From Plazaster borealis (lineage: Eukaryota > Echinodermata > Asteroidea > Forcipulatida > Labidiasteridae), in NCBI GenBank assembly GCA_021014325.1, contig CM037475.1:1147001-1211000 (forward strand): a DNA stretch of 64,000 bases, in the 5' to 3' direction. Within the stretch, counting starts at the first letter, position 1; every line of letters starts with the position of its first letter. The translations under genes and the position numbers were made by a program. Under the pieces are notes generated by a model. That model did no database searches. It was not told where the DNA came from and saw nothing but the letters and a program-made list of their open reading frames with translations. Below, one piece after another: positions 1 to 41,639 of this stretch.

Positions 1-150
1 TGTTTCATTGTGTGCATTTTGTTTGAAACTTTTCTTGTATTCTTGTAAAATAATTATTCTTGTGATAACACTGCAATGTTAAATTGTTTTACAAATTGAG
101 GTTAAAAACAAGGGAATACCTTTGGTAATTACACACAACATTAATGATCA

Positions 151-440
151 AAACATCGTATTTGGTAAAGAGCACTGGAGAGCTGTTGATATTATAAAAC
201 ATTGTTAGATTTAATGTAGTGTTAGAGAAAGAGGTAATTTTTGACCCACAAATTTGAATCTGAGAACAGCTTCAGGCATGAAGCCTTTCTTAGACATCTG
301 AAAGCACACAATTATATGCAACAAGGGTGTTTTTTAGCCCAAATTTTCACAGGTTTGTTATTTTATGCACATGTTGGGATACACCTTTCTCTATGGAATT
401 GAGGATACTGGTCTTTGACAATTACCAGAAGTATACTTTG
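151..440 (-). mobile_element. Degraded MITE, GTACACGTTTGGTAAT family, subtype 2
   Basis: Reverse-oriented relative of the 20748 copy, sharing AACAAGGGTGTTTTTT, CAAATTTTCACAGG and GGTCTTTGACAATTACC. Its ends are decayed (AAACATCGTATTTGGTAA). Confidence 0.6.
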
Positions 441-639
441 CCTACAAAAATACACATCATACATCAGGTTTAGACACAAGTAACCCTTCTCCAAAGAGCA
501 TGTAATACTGGGATGGGGTCTGACCGGGGGGTGGGGGGGAGCCACAATGATGTCGAAGCAACTCAAATAGACCTGGGTCAACCCGGGAAGCAAATCAGAT
601 GTGCCCAAAGATCATAAAAACAACTGATTTTATGTTAAA

Positions 640-1215
640 TCAAATGCCTTGACATCCCCCTCCCCCAACGAATATTGTACACTCCCCTAAAGTCCTTGTG
701 CATGTTTCCGACACCCCTAAAAATATCCGAACTTGCTTGCGTGCACAAACCGCAGGCCTTTTGAAAACTACTGGTACCCGGCCATTCATGTTGTGAATGA
801 ACGGAATTTGTGCATCGCGTACCTGTGTCTTGTGGTTTAGCATGCAAATAATGAAATTGTGTGGAGAGTAGACGGCCGACAATCTCTAACTGTGCTGTGT
901 GTGAAACATAGTCTCGGACATTCAATTTCACAAGTATAATTACAGACACTGATACCGAAGTAAATAACGTCTTTGATTTGAAATGTTTTCTGAAGTGAGA
1001 AGTACACATGCACTATCTAAGAAGCATTTCGTCTGACTTTGAGATAAACTTTTGTGATCTTTAGTCTCAAAATGTGTGAACATAGTTAAACTCCCACTTC
1101 GCGATAAGTACAGCTACACAAGAAGAACATTACTTGATTTTACTTTTAAAAAACTACCGCCGACCGAGTGGGCAAACAGGAATCGCGAAGTTTGTTAACA
1201 ACCCCTGGTTTCAAG
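640..1215 (+). promoter_or_regulatory. Probable promoter and 5' leader region of Rac gene A
   Basis: CpG dinucleotides are more frequent here than in the surrounding AT-rich sequence, for example around 780-840, 870-960 and 1100-1195. The region ends at the start codon context TTTCAAG-ATG-ATG. No convincing TATA box was seen. The exact start site and any untranslated first exon cannot be placed from sequence. Confidence 0.4.
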
Positions 1216-29229
<28,014 letters not shown>

Positions 29230-29545
29230 GGAGTGGGATTGCTGTAGAATAGTATGTAACCTAGCATGGAGTCAGATTATACGTAGTGTGGTTTGTTGAC
29301 TCTTGATTGTATTTACTGGACTCTTGAGGGCGCTGTTTGACTTTGATCATAACAATAGAAGCCTGGAGAAGGTAGAGTGTGCCTTCAAGTAGACTGTGAT
29401 CAAGTTATTTCATTAAGACATGTGTCATGTGGTTTCCATATTTATTGTCCATTGCTGACAAGGAGGGCGTTGATCAAGCTTAACATTCTCCTAGTTCTAT
29501 TTCTATGATGATAATACATGAATTTAAGACCTTCGACCATACCTC

Positions 29546-29741
29546 AGGGGCTTATTTCATAATGCTGCTAAGCAAGTTTGCTAAACATTAAACATGTTTG
29601 GCTTAGAAGAGACAGGTTACCAGCCAGGGTTCCCTGGGATGTATATTCTTTGTTTCCTGGTTCTCAGCTTTTATTTCCTTAGCAGGTATTTATTGTTTGG
29701 CAATATTTTCAGCTTAGCAGCTCTGTGAAGCCTTTACTCAA
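29546..29741. mobile_element. CCCAATTTCATA-type inverted-repeat element, copy 3
   Basis: From GGGGCTTATTTCATAATGCT to AGCAGCTCTGTGAAGCC. Starts about 320 bases past the gene A stop and may be transcribed within its 3' UTR. Confidence 0.5.
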
Positions 29742-29936
29742 GATTCAAATCTAGATTCAACTTCAACTTTGTCCAGTCTTGAGAAATTTAAGGTTTTGTG
29801 TTGTCTACTTTGTCAGTTTTGTGTTGTTTTTTTTGGATTTTCATGGGAATCTGATAACAAATTTCCTTTTCTGTGTTATAATAGTTTGTTAGGACACTGC
29901 AGCTATCAACGTCTAATCCCCTGTGTACATTTATGT

Positions 29937-29942
29937 ATTAAA
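29937..29942 (+). promoter_or_regulatory. Candidate polyadenylation signal of gene A (ATTAAA)
   Basis: ATTAAA about 0.7 kb past the gene A stop, the first plausible signal I saw. A canonical AATAAA occurs further on at 31077. Transcript data would be needed to choose. Confidence 0.25.
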
Positions 29943-30029
29943 CATTGATACATGTATGAGGAGCCCGACTACTGTTGCCTCAAACCTCAGTCAAAGTGCA
30001 TGAATTTGTATGGAAGATAGATGACTTTG

Positions 30030-30155
30030 GGTTGATCAAAGAAACATTTACTAGAGCGGGACTTGAACCTGCAGCCTCTGGATTAACGTGCTGTCGCTCT
30101 ACCAACTGAGCTATCTAGCCCTAATGTTGGTGGTCTACCTATTTTGTCAATATCT
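30030..30155 (-). mobile_element. Second tRNA-derived SINE family, copy 2
   Basis: Minus-strand GGGCTAGATAGCTCAGTTGG and GGCTGCAGGTTCAAGTCCCG. The same ATATTGACAAAATAGG leader and TTTGATCAACCC tail flank it. Confidence 0.6.
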
Positions 30156-31820
30156 TTGTATCTATTACTTGAAGATAGATGACTGTACTAGGTGATGATC
30201 TTTCTTGTTCGTACACTGTAAGAAAGAGGAATACTGATTTGACATCACATGATTAAATTATTCTGGGTGATACTCTCCTCCATGCCAGAAGCACATTCCA
30301 TGTTGGTTGGAGCGTCAACAAAACACATAATGAATATTTTCTTTCTTGGGGCAGTATTCCATCTCTTCTAATCCGCTCATTTCAATTGCTCCATTTCTTT
30401 TCATATTTTGAAATAATATCCGACCGTTTTCCCTCTGGTTGGCGGCGCCCCTGGGTCATTTGCATCTTGATGCGTATTAGATTTCATTTTTATTCAAATA
30501 AATCTCAAGTCTTGCTGAAAGGCATTCATAAGTCAGTCCTTGAGCTGTTTTGTGAACTATTTGTTTTTCATATTCATTCACGGCAAAAATAATCTTAATG
30601 AACGACTCCGACGTCTTCCTCTTGAAGGATAAGGGTTTGGTTTCACATGGATTGGCACTGCCCAGGGACCTGACATTTATGTAGTCTGGAGGATCATTAT
30701 TTGCAAACAATTTCATTGAGTTCACAAATTTTCTGAGCGCAAACAAATTTTGTTCAGCAGAATCCGGTTACCAGCCAGGTACTCATTCAGCAGATTATCT
30801 TGTGATTGACATCTTTAGAAATGTAGGCCCTGTGTACAGGAAAGTCTTGCCATACAAATGAATGTACTCATACTGAGGCTGGGAGGTAACCACAACATCT
30901 ACATGTTTAGAGCACTCATATAGGTCAGGGAATCAGACCACACTGGTACATGTAAAACGGTGTGAGGGTTTGTGGTAATGATTTACGATGGAAGCAATGA
31001 CTGACGTGACTTCATTAATAGTGAAATAGTCGATGGTTTCTTGAAGTATTCTTATGTTCACAAGATCATTATCAAAATAAAACCAATCAATCAAATGCCC
31101 TTAAGGTAAGAGATGGAACCCATTTAATTCCATGCTAGGTTTTTTCTCATCCCAGTTTCATAAATGAGAAGTGGTATTCAAGTTTCTGGCATGCCCCTAT
31201 AATTGGAATGTGTGAAATTGAAGAAAATTGACCACTATGTGGTCACTCACTGTCATACAAAGCACAAGGGAATGTATTCATTCATTACTAATCAATTGTA
31301 CAGCAGGCGATGACTTTATTTAACTAAAAGGTGCCACACACTTGTAAACGTTATTATTGCATGTGTGGTGCAACCCTCACATTAATTTATTAACAAATTT
31401 TTTAAAAATTACATGACAAATTTTTTAAATCTCAATAATCTATGGACTATATGTATAGCATCATCCTCCAATGTGTGTGATACATATTTTGAATTACATG
31501 TAAAGTAAGTACATTGTAGGAGTGAAAATCATACACTTAGACATGTAAGTGGTTACGGCACAAGAGGGCGCTGTTTAAGTTGTACAGTTAAACTTGACTA
31601 TAATAGGATTGCACAATTGCTGTACAGTACCAAGGTTGTGAGGTTGTGTACAGAGGGAGTGTAGATAGCAGGCTGGTAGATTGTACCTTCCTCCCATGCA
31701 ATCATGGTTTAAGGCCCTTCATTTGGACTGCAACGCCAGGGGTGATTAGTTTTTTCATCACTGCCTGCTTAGACATAATTGTCGATGCATACACATACAC
31801 CCTCAATTGGGATATTGGAA

Positions 31821-32082
31821 CCCTTTTCTCCCAATCTGGATATAGATGTCTCCAATGAGGTCAATCCTTCAGGTGTAACAACTAAACTATCTCGTTTGGG
31901 ATATGGAACCCTCTTTCTCCTAATTGGGATATACCTTGACCCTGATTGGAGCCCTTTTCTCCCGATCAGGGTATCGATGTCTCTAATGAGATAAATCCTT
32001 CAAGTATAACAACTAAACTATCTCAATTGGGGTATGGAATCCTCTTTACACCAATTGGGATATTGACCCTGTTCCCAATTAG
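31821..32082 (+). repeat. 131-bp diverged tandem duplication
   Basis: Units at 31821 and 31952 both start CCCTTTTCTCCC and share AACAACTAAACTATCTC, with many substitutions. Confidence 0.7.
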
Positions 32083-32215
32083 GGGAACCCTTTGGTGATT
32101 TAACAATCACAGTCTGCTCTACATGGAGATTAGAATAAAAAGGTGCATCCAAAATATTAAGTGGGATCAATTTTTACCCTGATATGAACCCGTCTTCATG
32201 CAATTATTTGTTTTA

Positions 32216-32422
32216 TAAGAAGTAACTATAAATAAAAAGTAAACTTTCGGGTACAACCATGTGTAAAATCTCTTTTGGGAGGAGTGTTGGCTCTGAAAAG
32301 AGCCGGTGTGGTCTCGATGTTTCGAACAGTATACTATGCTTGCTTTCAGAGCCAACACTCCCACAAAAGAGATTTTACACATGGTTGTACCCGCAAGTTT
32401 ACTATTTATTTATACTTCTTAT
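32216..32422. mobile_element. Inverted-repeat element, GGTACAACCATGTG family
   Basis: Arms of about 85 bases: TAAGAAGTAACTATAAATAA through GGTACAACCATGTGTAAAAT to GAGTGTTGGCTCTGAAA, mirrored on the right. The centre contains GTCTCGATGTTTCGAACAGT. Relatives occur at 21890-22145 and 61046-61235. Confidence 0.7.
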
Positions 32423-32642
32423 TTCTCCACACCATGCAAAGCTTCAAACAACACTTATTTATTTATTTTGGGGGTTTTTCAAAGTAGAATGATGAAGAAG
32501 TTTCTTCATGGCATTGGGACAGCTGCTGTTAGTTCATTCTCTAAGGTCCAGTAGGTGCTGTTGTGTGACAACTTAAAATCGTTCTTCCAATAAGTAATAC
32601 AAACTTTAGAAGGTATAATAATATGAAAAGACAAAAACTTAA

Positions 32643-33018
32643 AGGTATCGTACACGTTTGGTAATAAATTAATGGCAATAAAAACGTACTTGGTTAGAAG
32701 TACAGCAGCTTTGGACAGTGTAATGAATTTTGAGAAACTTTTCACTTCGAAGTATTGCGGTTATGGAAAAAGATATCACTTTTTATCCCCAAAAATTTGA
32801 ATCTGAGAAGCGTTACGGCCGTACACTTCTCAGAGTGTGTATTCCATGCAGATTATTCTTCCTGCATGGACATAACCGCTCCAGATTTTCAGCAATATCT
32901 CAATAACGCTACCACCTTTAGAAATGAAATTTTCACAGGTTAGTTTTATGGTATATCTACAACTATATATGATTGAAACAAACAGTGGGTTCCAATTACC
33001 AAACGTATACAGCACCTT
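32643..33018 (+). mobile_element. TTAA-flanked MITE, GTACACGTTTGGTAAT family, subtype 1
   Basis: TTAA lies at both borders, with ends AGGTATCGTACACGTTTGG and CCAAACGTATACAGCACCT. The interior shares GAAGTACAGCAGCTTTGGA and TCACTTTTTATCCC with the other copies. Confidence 0.8.
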
Positions 33019-33513
33019 TTAAACCACCATAAATCCTTGACAATGTAACTGTGTTGCTTGCTTGTGTTGGACCCTGTACTGAAGAGTCAAACTAGAAAGC
33101 TCAGGCAAGAAGATGTAAGACATTGTCCACTGGTTCTGGTTTCTATTGGATTCAACAAGAGTCAAGTATTAAAATGTCTACGGAGTTGGGGTCAAGAGTT
33201 TATGAAACAAGAAGGATAGTTGAAGAAAAATAGTCAGAACTACTTAAGTAGAAATACTTAGTTGTGTTAGCAGGAATGAGGTCAAAAACCACAGTTTTTA
33301 CTTAGTTTCTTTTGTTCAAAATTTACTAGCGTCAGTCATTGAGAGAATTTGTAAAACCATGTACCAAAGTCACTGTATATTTGGTGAAATACACTGAATT
33401 TGATGAATTGGCACATTGCTGTAAATATTACATGGAGGGGGGGGGGTGCTCTTGAGGGTTTTTTACAGACAAGAAAACTGTTGGTGAAGTATTTGTTAGG
33501 TTGACAAAACCTT

Positions 33514-33987
33514 TCAAGAATCAGAAATCAGATGTACAGAAATCAACACTGGAGATGTTTCAACAGATGCTTCTCCAGCAAAAGTATTATCAAATTGTAT
33601 TCTTGTAACAACTACATATGTATATGATTGTATATGATAACCTTCTACTGACCCTGCTTTGAACCATGCAGGTTCCACACAAGTTCTCCATAGCAAACTG
33701 TTGTGGGTATTTTGTATTTTGAATCCTGCAAACATTTTCAGAAGGCCATAAACTTGGTTCTCCTGGTATTGGCCTCGGTGCCCTTTAAACACAATCTCAG
33801 ACTTTGTGATTTGAAGAAATGGACCTGCCCTTTTCTCAGGGAAACTGTCCGTGACCAAGCAAGAATGAAACTCTGTGTTTGAAAGTGAATGAGCTGTGTA
33901 ACTTTTGACAATACCAGGATTACGACGGCCCTGGTGAAAACCCAAGGCGTGAAGTTGTGTTGTTAGAAAATAAAAAACTGACGACAT
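33514..33987 (-). other. Unassigned 157-codon open frame
   Basis: Open minus-strand frame with no recognisable domain. It contains GGTATTGGCCTCGGTGCCCT, which looks like part of a dispersed repeat. No splice context or promoter was seen. More likely a chance ORF over repeat sequence than a gene. Confidence 0.2.
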
Positions 33988-34737
33988 GTTTATACAATCA
34001 GTGGATGGTGTAATCAGATAATCGTTGCATGAACAAGGAGAGAGGTTTGGGGTTTATTTTGACTCTCAAACCAGGAAGGAAATTGTAAATAATTATACAT
34101 AAAAAAGTCTGAATGAACAAAATGGTGAAATATAATGGTAGTTTCCCATGTAGGGTGTTGTTGTGTGAAACCAAGTTTTAAAAAGAAAATGGGTTTCCAA
34201 TAGATTTTCTAAATCATTAACGGGCAAATTGTAACTGAGCAGATTATTGCAGTTTAATTTGAAAGACATTGTTTTTGTTTTGGTCACACGTTCATAATCC
34301 TTAAACCATTTCCCCCCTTAAATTGACTCTACTTTATGGGTCAAGCATTTTGTTTCCCAGCTGATTTCCTTGTTTTAGTTGTGTGTGCTTGACATTGAAT
34401 GCATTTGTTGTGTAAGTACAAGAAGGTACAAGTGTCTATTGAGTGAGTGATTTATATTTTTATTTTTCAAATTTAAGTAGTTTTTGTTGTGAAATCATTT
34501 TTCTTTTCCGTTTCTTGTCACTTACACAAAAATATTTTTATCAAGTTTGGTGCACAGGACAATGACTGGCACCTGTCTAAAAGAAGGTCTTTACATTATA
34601 ATAATAACACTTATATTTGAACATACAATAACCATGTAAATATCTGCAAATAATCCTGTACCCCAACACCTTGAAGTTAATTCAATTGCTCTGGAGGTGA
34701 CATTAAAAATGTGACTTTTACAAAATTGGAAATAATT

Positions 34738-34960
34738 ATTACATCTATCTACGCAATTGTTGTACATTTGAGGGATTGGAATAATTTGAGATCTTCTCCA
34801 AACATATTTTCATAAAATTGGGATAATTTGACAAACGTTCAAATCCCTGGTTCAAATGGAACTTCATCATGGTGCCGCCATCTTGGTTTTTCTTCCATGG
34901 AATCATGATCACCATAATGAGGCTGAAAGGGACTAGTAGTGTGACCACAAGAATCAGTAT
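34738..34960 (+). repeat. Interspersed repeat with a GCCGCCATCTTGG core, copy 1
   Basis: Carries CATCATGGTGCCGCCATCTT and CATAATGAGGC, shared in order with 41640-41830. The core fits the consensus bound by YY1 (known motif); binding here is not shown. Confidence 0.4.
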
Positions 34961-34988
34961 TCATTGCTGTTGCTATTATAGGTAGCTT

Positions 34989-35338
34989 TAGTCATGGCCG
35001 AGTGGTTAAGAGCACTGGACTCAAGCTCTTGTGTTTCTGATCAGCAGAGTGTGGGTTCGAGTTCCGGTCATGGCACTTATGTTCTTGAGAAAGATGCTTT
35101 ACCATAATTGCTTTGTACTTCAATTTGACATTAAGCCATAGGTCACGTGCACTAGGATTGGTAGTGCATGTAAAAGAACCCAGAACACTTATCGTGGAAG
35201 AGTAGAGGTTAACCCTGGTGTTTCTGGTTCACATAGCAAGCACCCTTGTGTACAAGTTTCCTCGGGCTTGCGAGCCACAGTAATTAAGTTCACTTATGAG
35301 GCATCCTTGGTTTCATTAACAGAAATATATAATAATAG
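34989..35338 (+). mobile_element. tRNA-derived SINE, near full length, variant body
   Basis: Head TAGTCATGGCCGAGTGGTTA and GGTTCGAGTTCCGG. The body ends with CCTCGGGCTTGCGAGCCACA and a TATATAATAATAG tail, different from the tail of the 6264 copy. Two SINE subtypes share one head. Confidence 0.7.
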
Positions 35339-35766
35339 TCCATTGCACAACCATGGCTTGTGCTCAAGCTTAAACTCTGTCAGTCTTTTTTAAAAATATG
35401 CACTTTTGGTTTGGAGCTTTAAACAGACAGATGAAGCCTAAGCTTAAGGACAATTAGTGTGGCTTCTTTTTAGTATCATTAGAGTTACTATGTGTACTTG
35501 CAGTCAGGTAAAGGGGACAAGTCAACGGTGGTGGCAGCATATGTCAATCAAATTCAATGTATACTTGGACCAGAATTTCAAATCTTGCTTAAAATTTCAG
35601 GATTTTATTCTTTCAACTGTTAAGAAAGAGACGTTCAAACAACTTCATCTGATTTTATTGTTTACTTCCATGTTTGATATCTTCCAAAAGTTCATTAAAT
35701 TTTGTAAAAAGAAAATTTGGCAAAGTAGTGTTATTGATCACCATAAAATTGCTATCTGTTGCTTAA

Positions 35767-36128
35767 AGGGTCTGTATACGTTTGGTAATGACTCTGAAAA
35801 GTTATGGCATAAAAACTTACTTGGTAAGAAGTACAGCAGCTTTGGATAAAATATTTCATTTTGAGAAACTTTGTACTGCGGTTATGGAAAAAGATACCAC
35901 TTTTTATCACAAAAAATGTGAATCTGAGAAGCGTTACTGATGTTCCTCAGATTGTGTATTCCAATTGCAGATTATTTTTCCTGCGTTGACATAATCGCTC
36001 AAAATTTTCGGCAATATCTCGAAAACGCTACCACGTTTTGAAATGAAATTTTCACAGGTTACTTTTACATGTATGCCATAGGATTGAACAAAACAGTGGG
36101 TTCCAATAACCAAACATATACAATCACT
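35767..36128 (+). mobile_element. TTAA-flanked MITE, GTACACGTTTGGTAAT family, subtype 1
   Basis: TTAA at both borders. It starts AGGGTCTGTATACGTTTGG and ends CCAAACATATACAATCACT. The interior is collinear with the 32643, 55997 and 62503 copies. Confidence 0.8.
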
Positions 36129-36766
36129 TTAAATAGTTTGCTGTTAAATGACATTTGCTTCAGCATAGCTAAAGTCATATATGGCCTGAACTTTTATTTT
36201 GTTTTGCTCATAAACCTACATAATTCTCTCTCATTGCTTCAAAAATGTATTATTTTAATCAGTTTCAATCATTTTGTGGATCAATAAATTTTGGTTAAAA
36301 TATATTCTGTATTGCCTTTCGAGTTTTACTTTGTAAATTCTCATTTGAAAAATAAGCTAAAAAGTAACTTTTGCATCCACAAAAACCGTAATTTTCGAAT
36401 GGGGCCTGTGTTATTTTTTCTACACAAATTCAAGCTCTGTAATCTATGAAGAAATGTATGTACAATTTAAAAGAAAACCTTGTTTATAAATATTAATGAG
36501 AACTTAAGTTGATGTTTTATGACAGGGTTAGACTGGGATGATTGGTCTAGTACCTCGACTTCTTCAACTGTAAATGTATTCATGAGAGCATGTAGAATGA
36601 ATGCCAGTTTATGTACCTATATATAGAATAACTGTTAATGTGCATTTTGGAACTGCATGTTGTAGGTATTCAAATACGAATAAAGGAAAATAGTATTGGG
36701 AATGTGTGTTGAATTTAACGGCTCGTTTTGTTTGCACTAAGGACCAATACACCAGCCTCAAGGATT

Positions 36767-37019
36767 GGGGCCCAATTTCATGGCTCTGCTTACCGGCGAA
36801 TTCTGCGCTTGCGATAACCATTCTTCGCTTATAGGGCAAGTGCTGAATTTCTGCGCTAGATGTGTAAGCGAAGAATGCCTAGTAACGTTGAGTACACACG
36901 CACACAAGCCAAAATTCCCTGTTAACCTGTGGAATACGCTTGGCGTCAGCACAGAATTCCCTGCTTCTGTAAGCGCTGATTCATTGCTTACGGTAAGCAG
37001 AGCCATGAAATGGGGCCCC
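36767..37019. mobile_element. Related inverted-repeat element, GGGCCCAATTTCATGGCTCT ends
   Basis: The left end GGGGCCCAATTTCATGGCTC and right end GAGCCATGAAATGGGGCCCC are inverted. The interior is CpG-richer than the related family (TTCTGCGCTTGCG, GGCGTCAGC). Confidence 0.65.
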
Positions 37020-37254
37020 TGCCTTTCACCTCTGTGGACCCCGATACAAATCCCACCTCAGACTGGAACCTTTAGTGCGAGCTGGTCTTTTTTCGTGCGT
37101 GACATCTGTGGGTGCCGCGTGCGCCTTGACTAAAGGCTATATACATGTACCCGACTGCGTGGGTTTTCCCCCATATCTGAAACTGAACATTTCTTCTAGT
37201 TTTCTTTTCACATCCTTTTATTGGTGCTATCAAATAAATACTTCCTGGGCCCAA

Positions 37255-37441
37255 TTTCATAGAGCTGCTTAAGCAGAAATCATTGCTTAACAGATTTATG
37301 CTGAGCAAAAATAAGTGGAATACCAGTCACAGATTGTGTATGTGAGATGGGATTTAGGCTGGTAACCCTATTCTGCTAAGCAGAAATGTTTAGTGCCGAG
37401 CTACTTTTTGTGCTTAAGCAGCTCTGTGAAATTGGACCCAG
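37255..37441. mobile_element. CCCAATTTCATA-type inverted-repeat element, copy 4
   Basis: Best-preserved copy: GGGCCCAATTTCATAGAGCT at the left and AGCTCTGTGAAATTGGACCC at the right. Confidence 0.7.
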
Positions 37442-38119
37442 GTCTGGGTGATAAATCACCAACAGCCACAACCATAGTGGCTCCAGACTTGCACTGTGTA
37501 TCAATAACTCAAACTGACAACCACTATGTGAACATTTTTATTATTTTTTATTATTAAATAACTCATTATAGGATATTTCACTTTAACAAACGGTGATGTT
37601 GGTGTTTCCCAAATTACATTGTATTTTTGTATCCAGCTGTAGTAATAAAGCATCGACAATTAAAACAAAATTAGCTCACTGATTTCTAATATTTGAGCCA
37701 CAGCTCTAAACGGTAATAAAAGATACTTACAAGGTACTTACATGCCCTGCAGACTAAATTGTATTCATTATTAATTCCTCTATTCTACAATTACAAGGTT
37801 AGTAGACTTGATTTACTCAAGAAAAACACCCAAAATGGTATATGAATTGTAAATGTACATGCTTTCCTTATTCCTAAATTTAGGGCAAATAAAGCTTTTT
37901 TTGTGATGTTGCGAGACTTTTCAAATTCATGAAGGCAGCAGATTAAACGAGTTTGTACATCATTTTTTTGTTTTTTACACATTTTGGGAAAACCAATGAG
38001 GAAAACATTAACAGGTGCCTAATAAAAATAATTTTAGGGTGAGGTGAGACGACTTACACAAGTTTCCTCTGTGTTTTTGCTCAAGTTTTCCTTAAACTTT
38101 GTTTTCTTGTTTCTCAACC

Positions 38120-38276
38120 AGGCCAAATTTCATAGAGATGCTTAAGCAGAAAATGTTGCTTAAATATTTTCTGCTAAGCAAAATTAAGCATGATGTGGCA
38201 TGGTATTTTAGCTGGTAACCTTATTATGGTAAGCATAGTTTGGTTGTTCTTAGACAGCTCTATGAATTAGGCCCTG
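38120..38276. mobile_element. CCCAATTTCATA-type inverted-repeat element, copy 5
   Basis: AGGCCAAATTTCATAGAGAT to CAGCTCTATGAATTAGGCCC. Confidence 0.6.
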
Positions 38277-40888
38277 TATAGGAGACATTGATACCAAACA
38301 ACCAACAGAAGATTTTCTTGTAGATTGGGGGTTGGTTTTAAGAAACAGTTTCTTAAAGTTGGAAATGTGCTATTTATTCGTTTTGTTTTTTCTTTTTGAG
38401 TAATGTTAAAACTAACATTTTAAATTTGTCTAAATTTTGAGAAAGGAGTTTAGATTTATTTTACAAAAGTTTACATCTCCTTTATGAGCAACACTTGTAT
38501 TAATTTTTTTTTTAATAAAATACAAATAAAAGTGACTAATTCTCTGGAAAGGAAAGCCAATTCCACAACCAACATTTATTTGACAAAATGCTGTCTGAGA
38601 AAATGCCTTTTTACATCACTTTTAAATTTAACAGTAACAAGAATGTTCCACTCTAAATATATTAAAATTAGAAGAAAACAAATTGTGAATTTCCAATGTA
38701 AGGCTAATTTGTGAAATAAATACACCATGTCAGGTGCCATTTCTTCTCAGAATTACATTTCAAGCAAAATGGCTCAAGTTTGTGAATGCATGTCACGCAA
38801 ACTAAATCAAACTTTTGATCAGGAAAACAAAAATCCATCCAAACCCAACACTGGAATTCACTCCGCATAACTACTCTAGTGTAACAAGTGGCTTATTCAA
38901 TTACAAAAAAATTCTTTAAACAGTGATATTAATATACAGAGTGCTTTGTGCAAGCACTGGCATAACTACTCATGAAATCCCATTCACCCTACATCCAAGC
39001 TATGGGACACATAAACTCATCTCATTATACATTCATTTGCATCTTGGGTCAGAGGTCAATCATAAATTCTCGGCTCTGAACCCGTTACATCAACAACTTT
39101 GTTAGCTGGTGCAGTGAGGACAGGAACGTCAACCAAGCTAAGGCATACACGTACAAAATACAACTTGACAATTCATCTCCTTGCCAAACAGCAGGAAACC
39201 CAGTCACAAATGTAACACTCATGTTCATTTGGCTGGTAACCTGTATCTGCTTTGCAAGATATTGTTTCTACACTTAACGACTTTGTAAGATTAAGAACTT
39301 TGACAAAGAGCCTCCCAAGTACAACAGATCGCCACACAAATTTACAAGCAGAGCAAACAACAGCAGAAAACCAATCATAAATAAATCAGTGAATACTGCG
39401 TTAAATTTTAAGTAGTATTTTTTTTTGTCAAGCACACTTTGACTGCTGTGAATGCTTAGTAACTTTAAATTATTACTCTTGGTTCTCCTGTGTTATTAAA
39501 ATAAAACAGTCCAACTGAAAGAACCTTGCTCTGTGATTATACGACGGTGAAACTATCTTGTATATATGTCCCATAACTTTCCCTTTAAATCATGCAGACC
39601 AATGTGCCACAGAGACAGTCAAAAGTTTCTGTCAATTTAAGTAAAGCGTAATATTTACAGATAAGATTTGTATTTATTCATTGTGTAGCTATGGATACAA
39701 AGCTTGCTAAGCAACTATCATAAATATAATGCATGATATATCAAACAATACATGGTTTACTGAACTTTTCAAAAATCTCAATTACTCAATTGAAGTTCAG
39801 ATACCAGACCACAATTTTTGTTAAGGTAAGCAGAATAAACTTATTTAAAAAATAGAAAACTACAGTATTTTTGACAGCATGGCTCCGAATCATATTTCCA
39901 TAAAGCAGTGAAATTTGCTAAGCACTGATAAACCTTGCTTAGCAGAAACAGGTTACCAGACAATATACTTTGTGAGATATTGTTTATGACTGGTTCCCTG
40001 TCAGTTTTTGCTTAGTAGATAATGTGTTTCAGTCTCTATGAATTTATAGTTTTCAATAGATGCCATCTTCACCGGCCACTTGGGTTCTGCCTTTGAGCTG
40101 CGTCAAGAGTTCTAACTTTTCTATGCAGTCAATTGGTTCACTGACCAATCATGCAAGGAATTTGATAAAACTCTGGCGTGCCACACTAGATATTAACGCA
40201 GATGCATAGTGGTATGTTAACAAAATGATTAGTTTGCCCGTAAAGATCGCCAACTTTACACTGGGTGACGTCAAGTGAGAACTATCGATAGAACCCAAGG
40301 TTCTCCTCAATGCATTAAAAGCCATTTTTAAGAGCCACATCATAAAAACTATTGACCAGGCTCTGAAGAGTCACAGGTTTATAAATTTCTTTTGACAGTC
40401 TTTGAAAATGAAAGCAGCAAATTTCAAAACAGAATATGATCACCCATTGTTATGACCATCTTGGTTATAATTTTATGTTTTAGTGTTCACAATTTCATTC
40501 TGGAGAAAGCTGATTTTTTTACAAAAGATTTTTAGTTAATGGGGTTGATATTTTCAGTTCCTCTCCCAATGTATCTTAACCATTACAGCAATTACAAACA
40601 ATAATTCACAATACTCACAAAAAAACATTGTATTTAAAAAAAATTGAAATGTTTTCCTGCATTTATAGCATTTTTATTTAATTTTATTCTATGTTTTGTT
40701 TTTGTTTTATTTTTAATTTTTTTTTGTGTGAAGGAAAAGAGAAGTTGCCCCACAGTTAGGAAAATATTTTGATTTTCTTAGAAACTTATTTTTTATAGGA
40801 AGAAATTGCAGGTGGAAGAAAATAAAGTAGCGGTGTGACCATTTTAGGAATGTCTTCATATAAAGAATAATTAGGAATATGAGTTGTA

Positions 40889-41002
40889 AGGCCATGTCAG
40901 AATTGGTGACTCTGGCTACGGCTATGGTCATAATGCATTGAGCTATAAGCAAAGACGTCCTTAGCAACAGTTGCAGCCATAGCCGCAAATTCGAATATGG
41001 CC
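40889..41002. mobile_element. Short MITE with GGCCAT ends
   Basis: About 114 bp. The ends GGCCATGTCAGAATTGG and AAATTCGAATATGGCC are approximately inverted. A relative begins near 59037 (GCCGTGTCTAAATTGATGGC). Confidence 0.4.
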
Positions 41003-41639
41003 TCAGCTTCCAATAAGGGCTTTATAAACCGTCACTATTTGGGTTTCATAAGTAGTAACTGAACTCGCTAACTGTTTTATAGCAATTTAGACTTTTGACG
41101 TGAAAATTGAAAATGGATTTTAAATACTTGGTATTATTTCCACAAAACTACATTATAGTTAAACAACACCAGAACAGGTCAAACTGAAAAATTAACATCT
41201 GGTGTAAAAACCATGCCACCTACAGAAAATATGACCCAAATATCTGTCCGCAATGTTCTGCAAAATATACAAAAGTCATTTGACAAGATGGTATAATGTT
41301 TTGGTCCATTTACCATAGGCCTACATGAGTAGTTTACAGTGCAGGCAATTGTGTGTACGGCTAACAGGGTAATCTATGGAGTACAAAATGTTGTCTTGAT
41401 GTCTTTGAGGTCAGAAGAATGTTGGAAAAGTTAATTTGTGTAGAAAAACTACAGTTTATGCAAAACTTTGAAAAACAAGAAAGAAAACTGCTGAGAACTA
41501 ATGCACCGACATGAACCCTTAGTTTGATTTTAGGAGTACACATATCTCACTTCAAGTTTTAGTTTATTCACTTAGTGACATGTTGGTTTGGGGTGTAACC
41601 TAGAACAACAACAGAATTTATTTCACAAATAACAAAGAG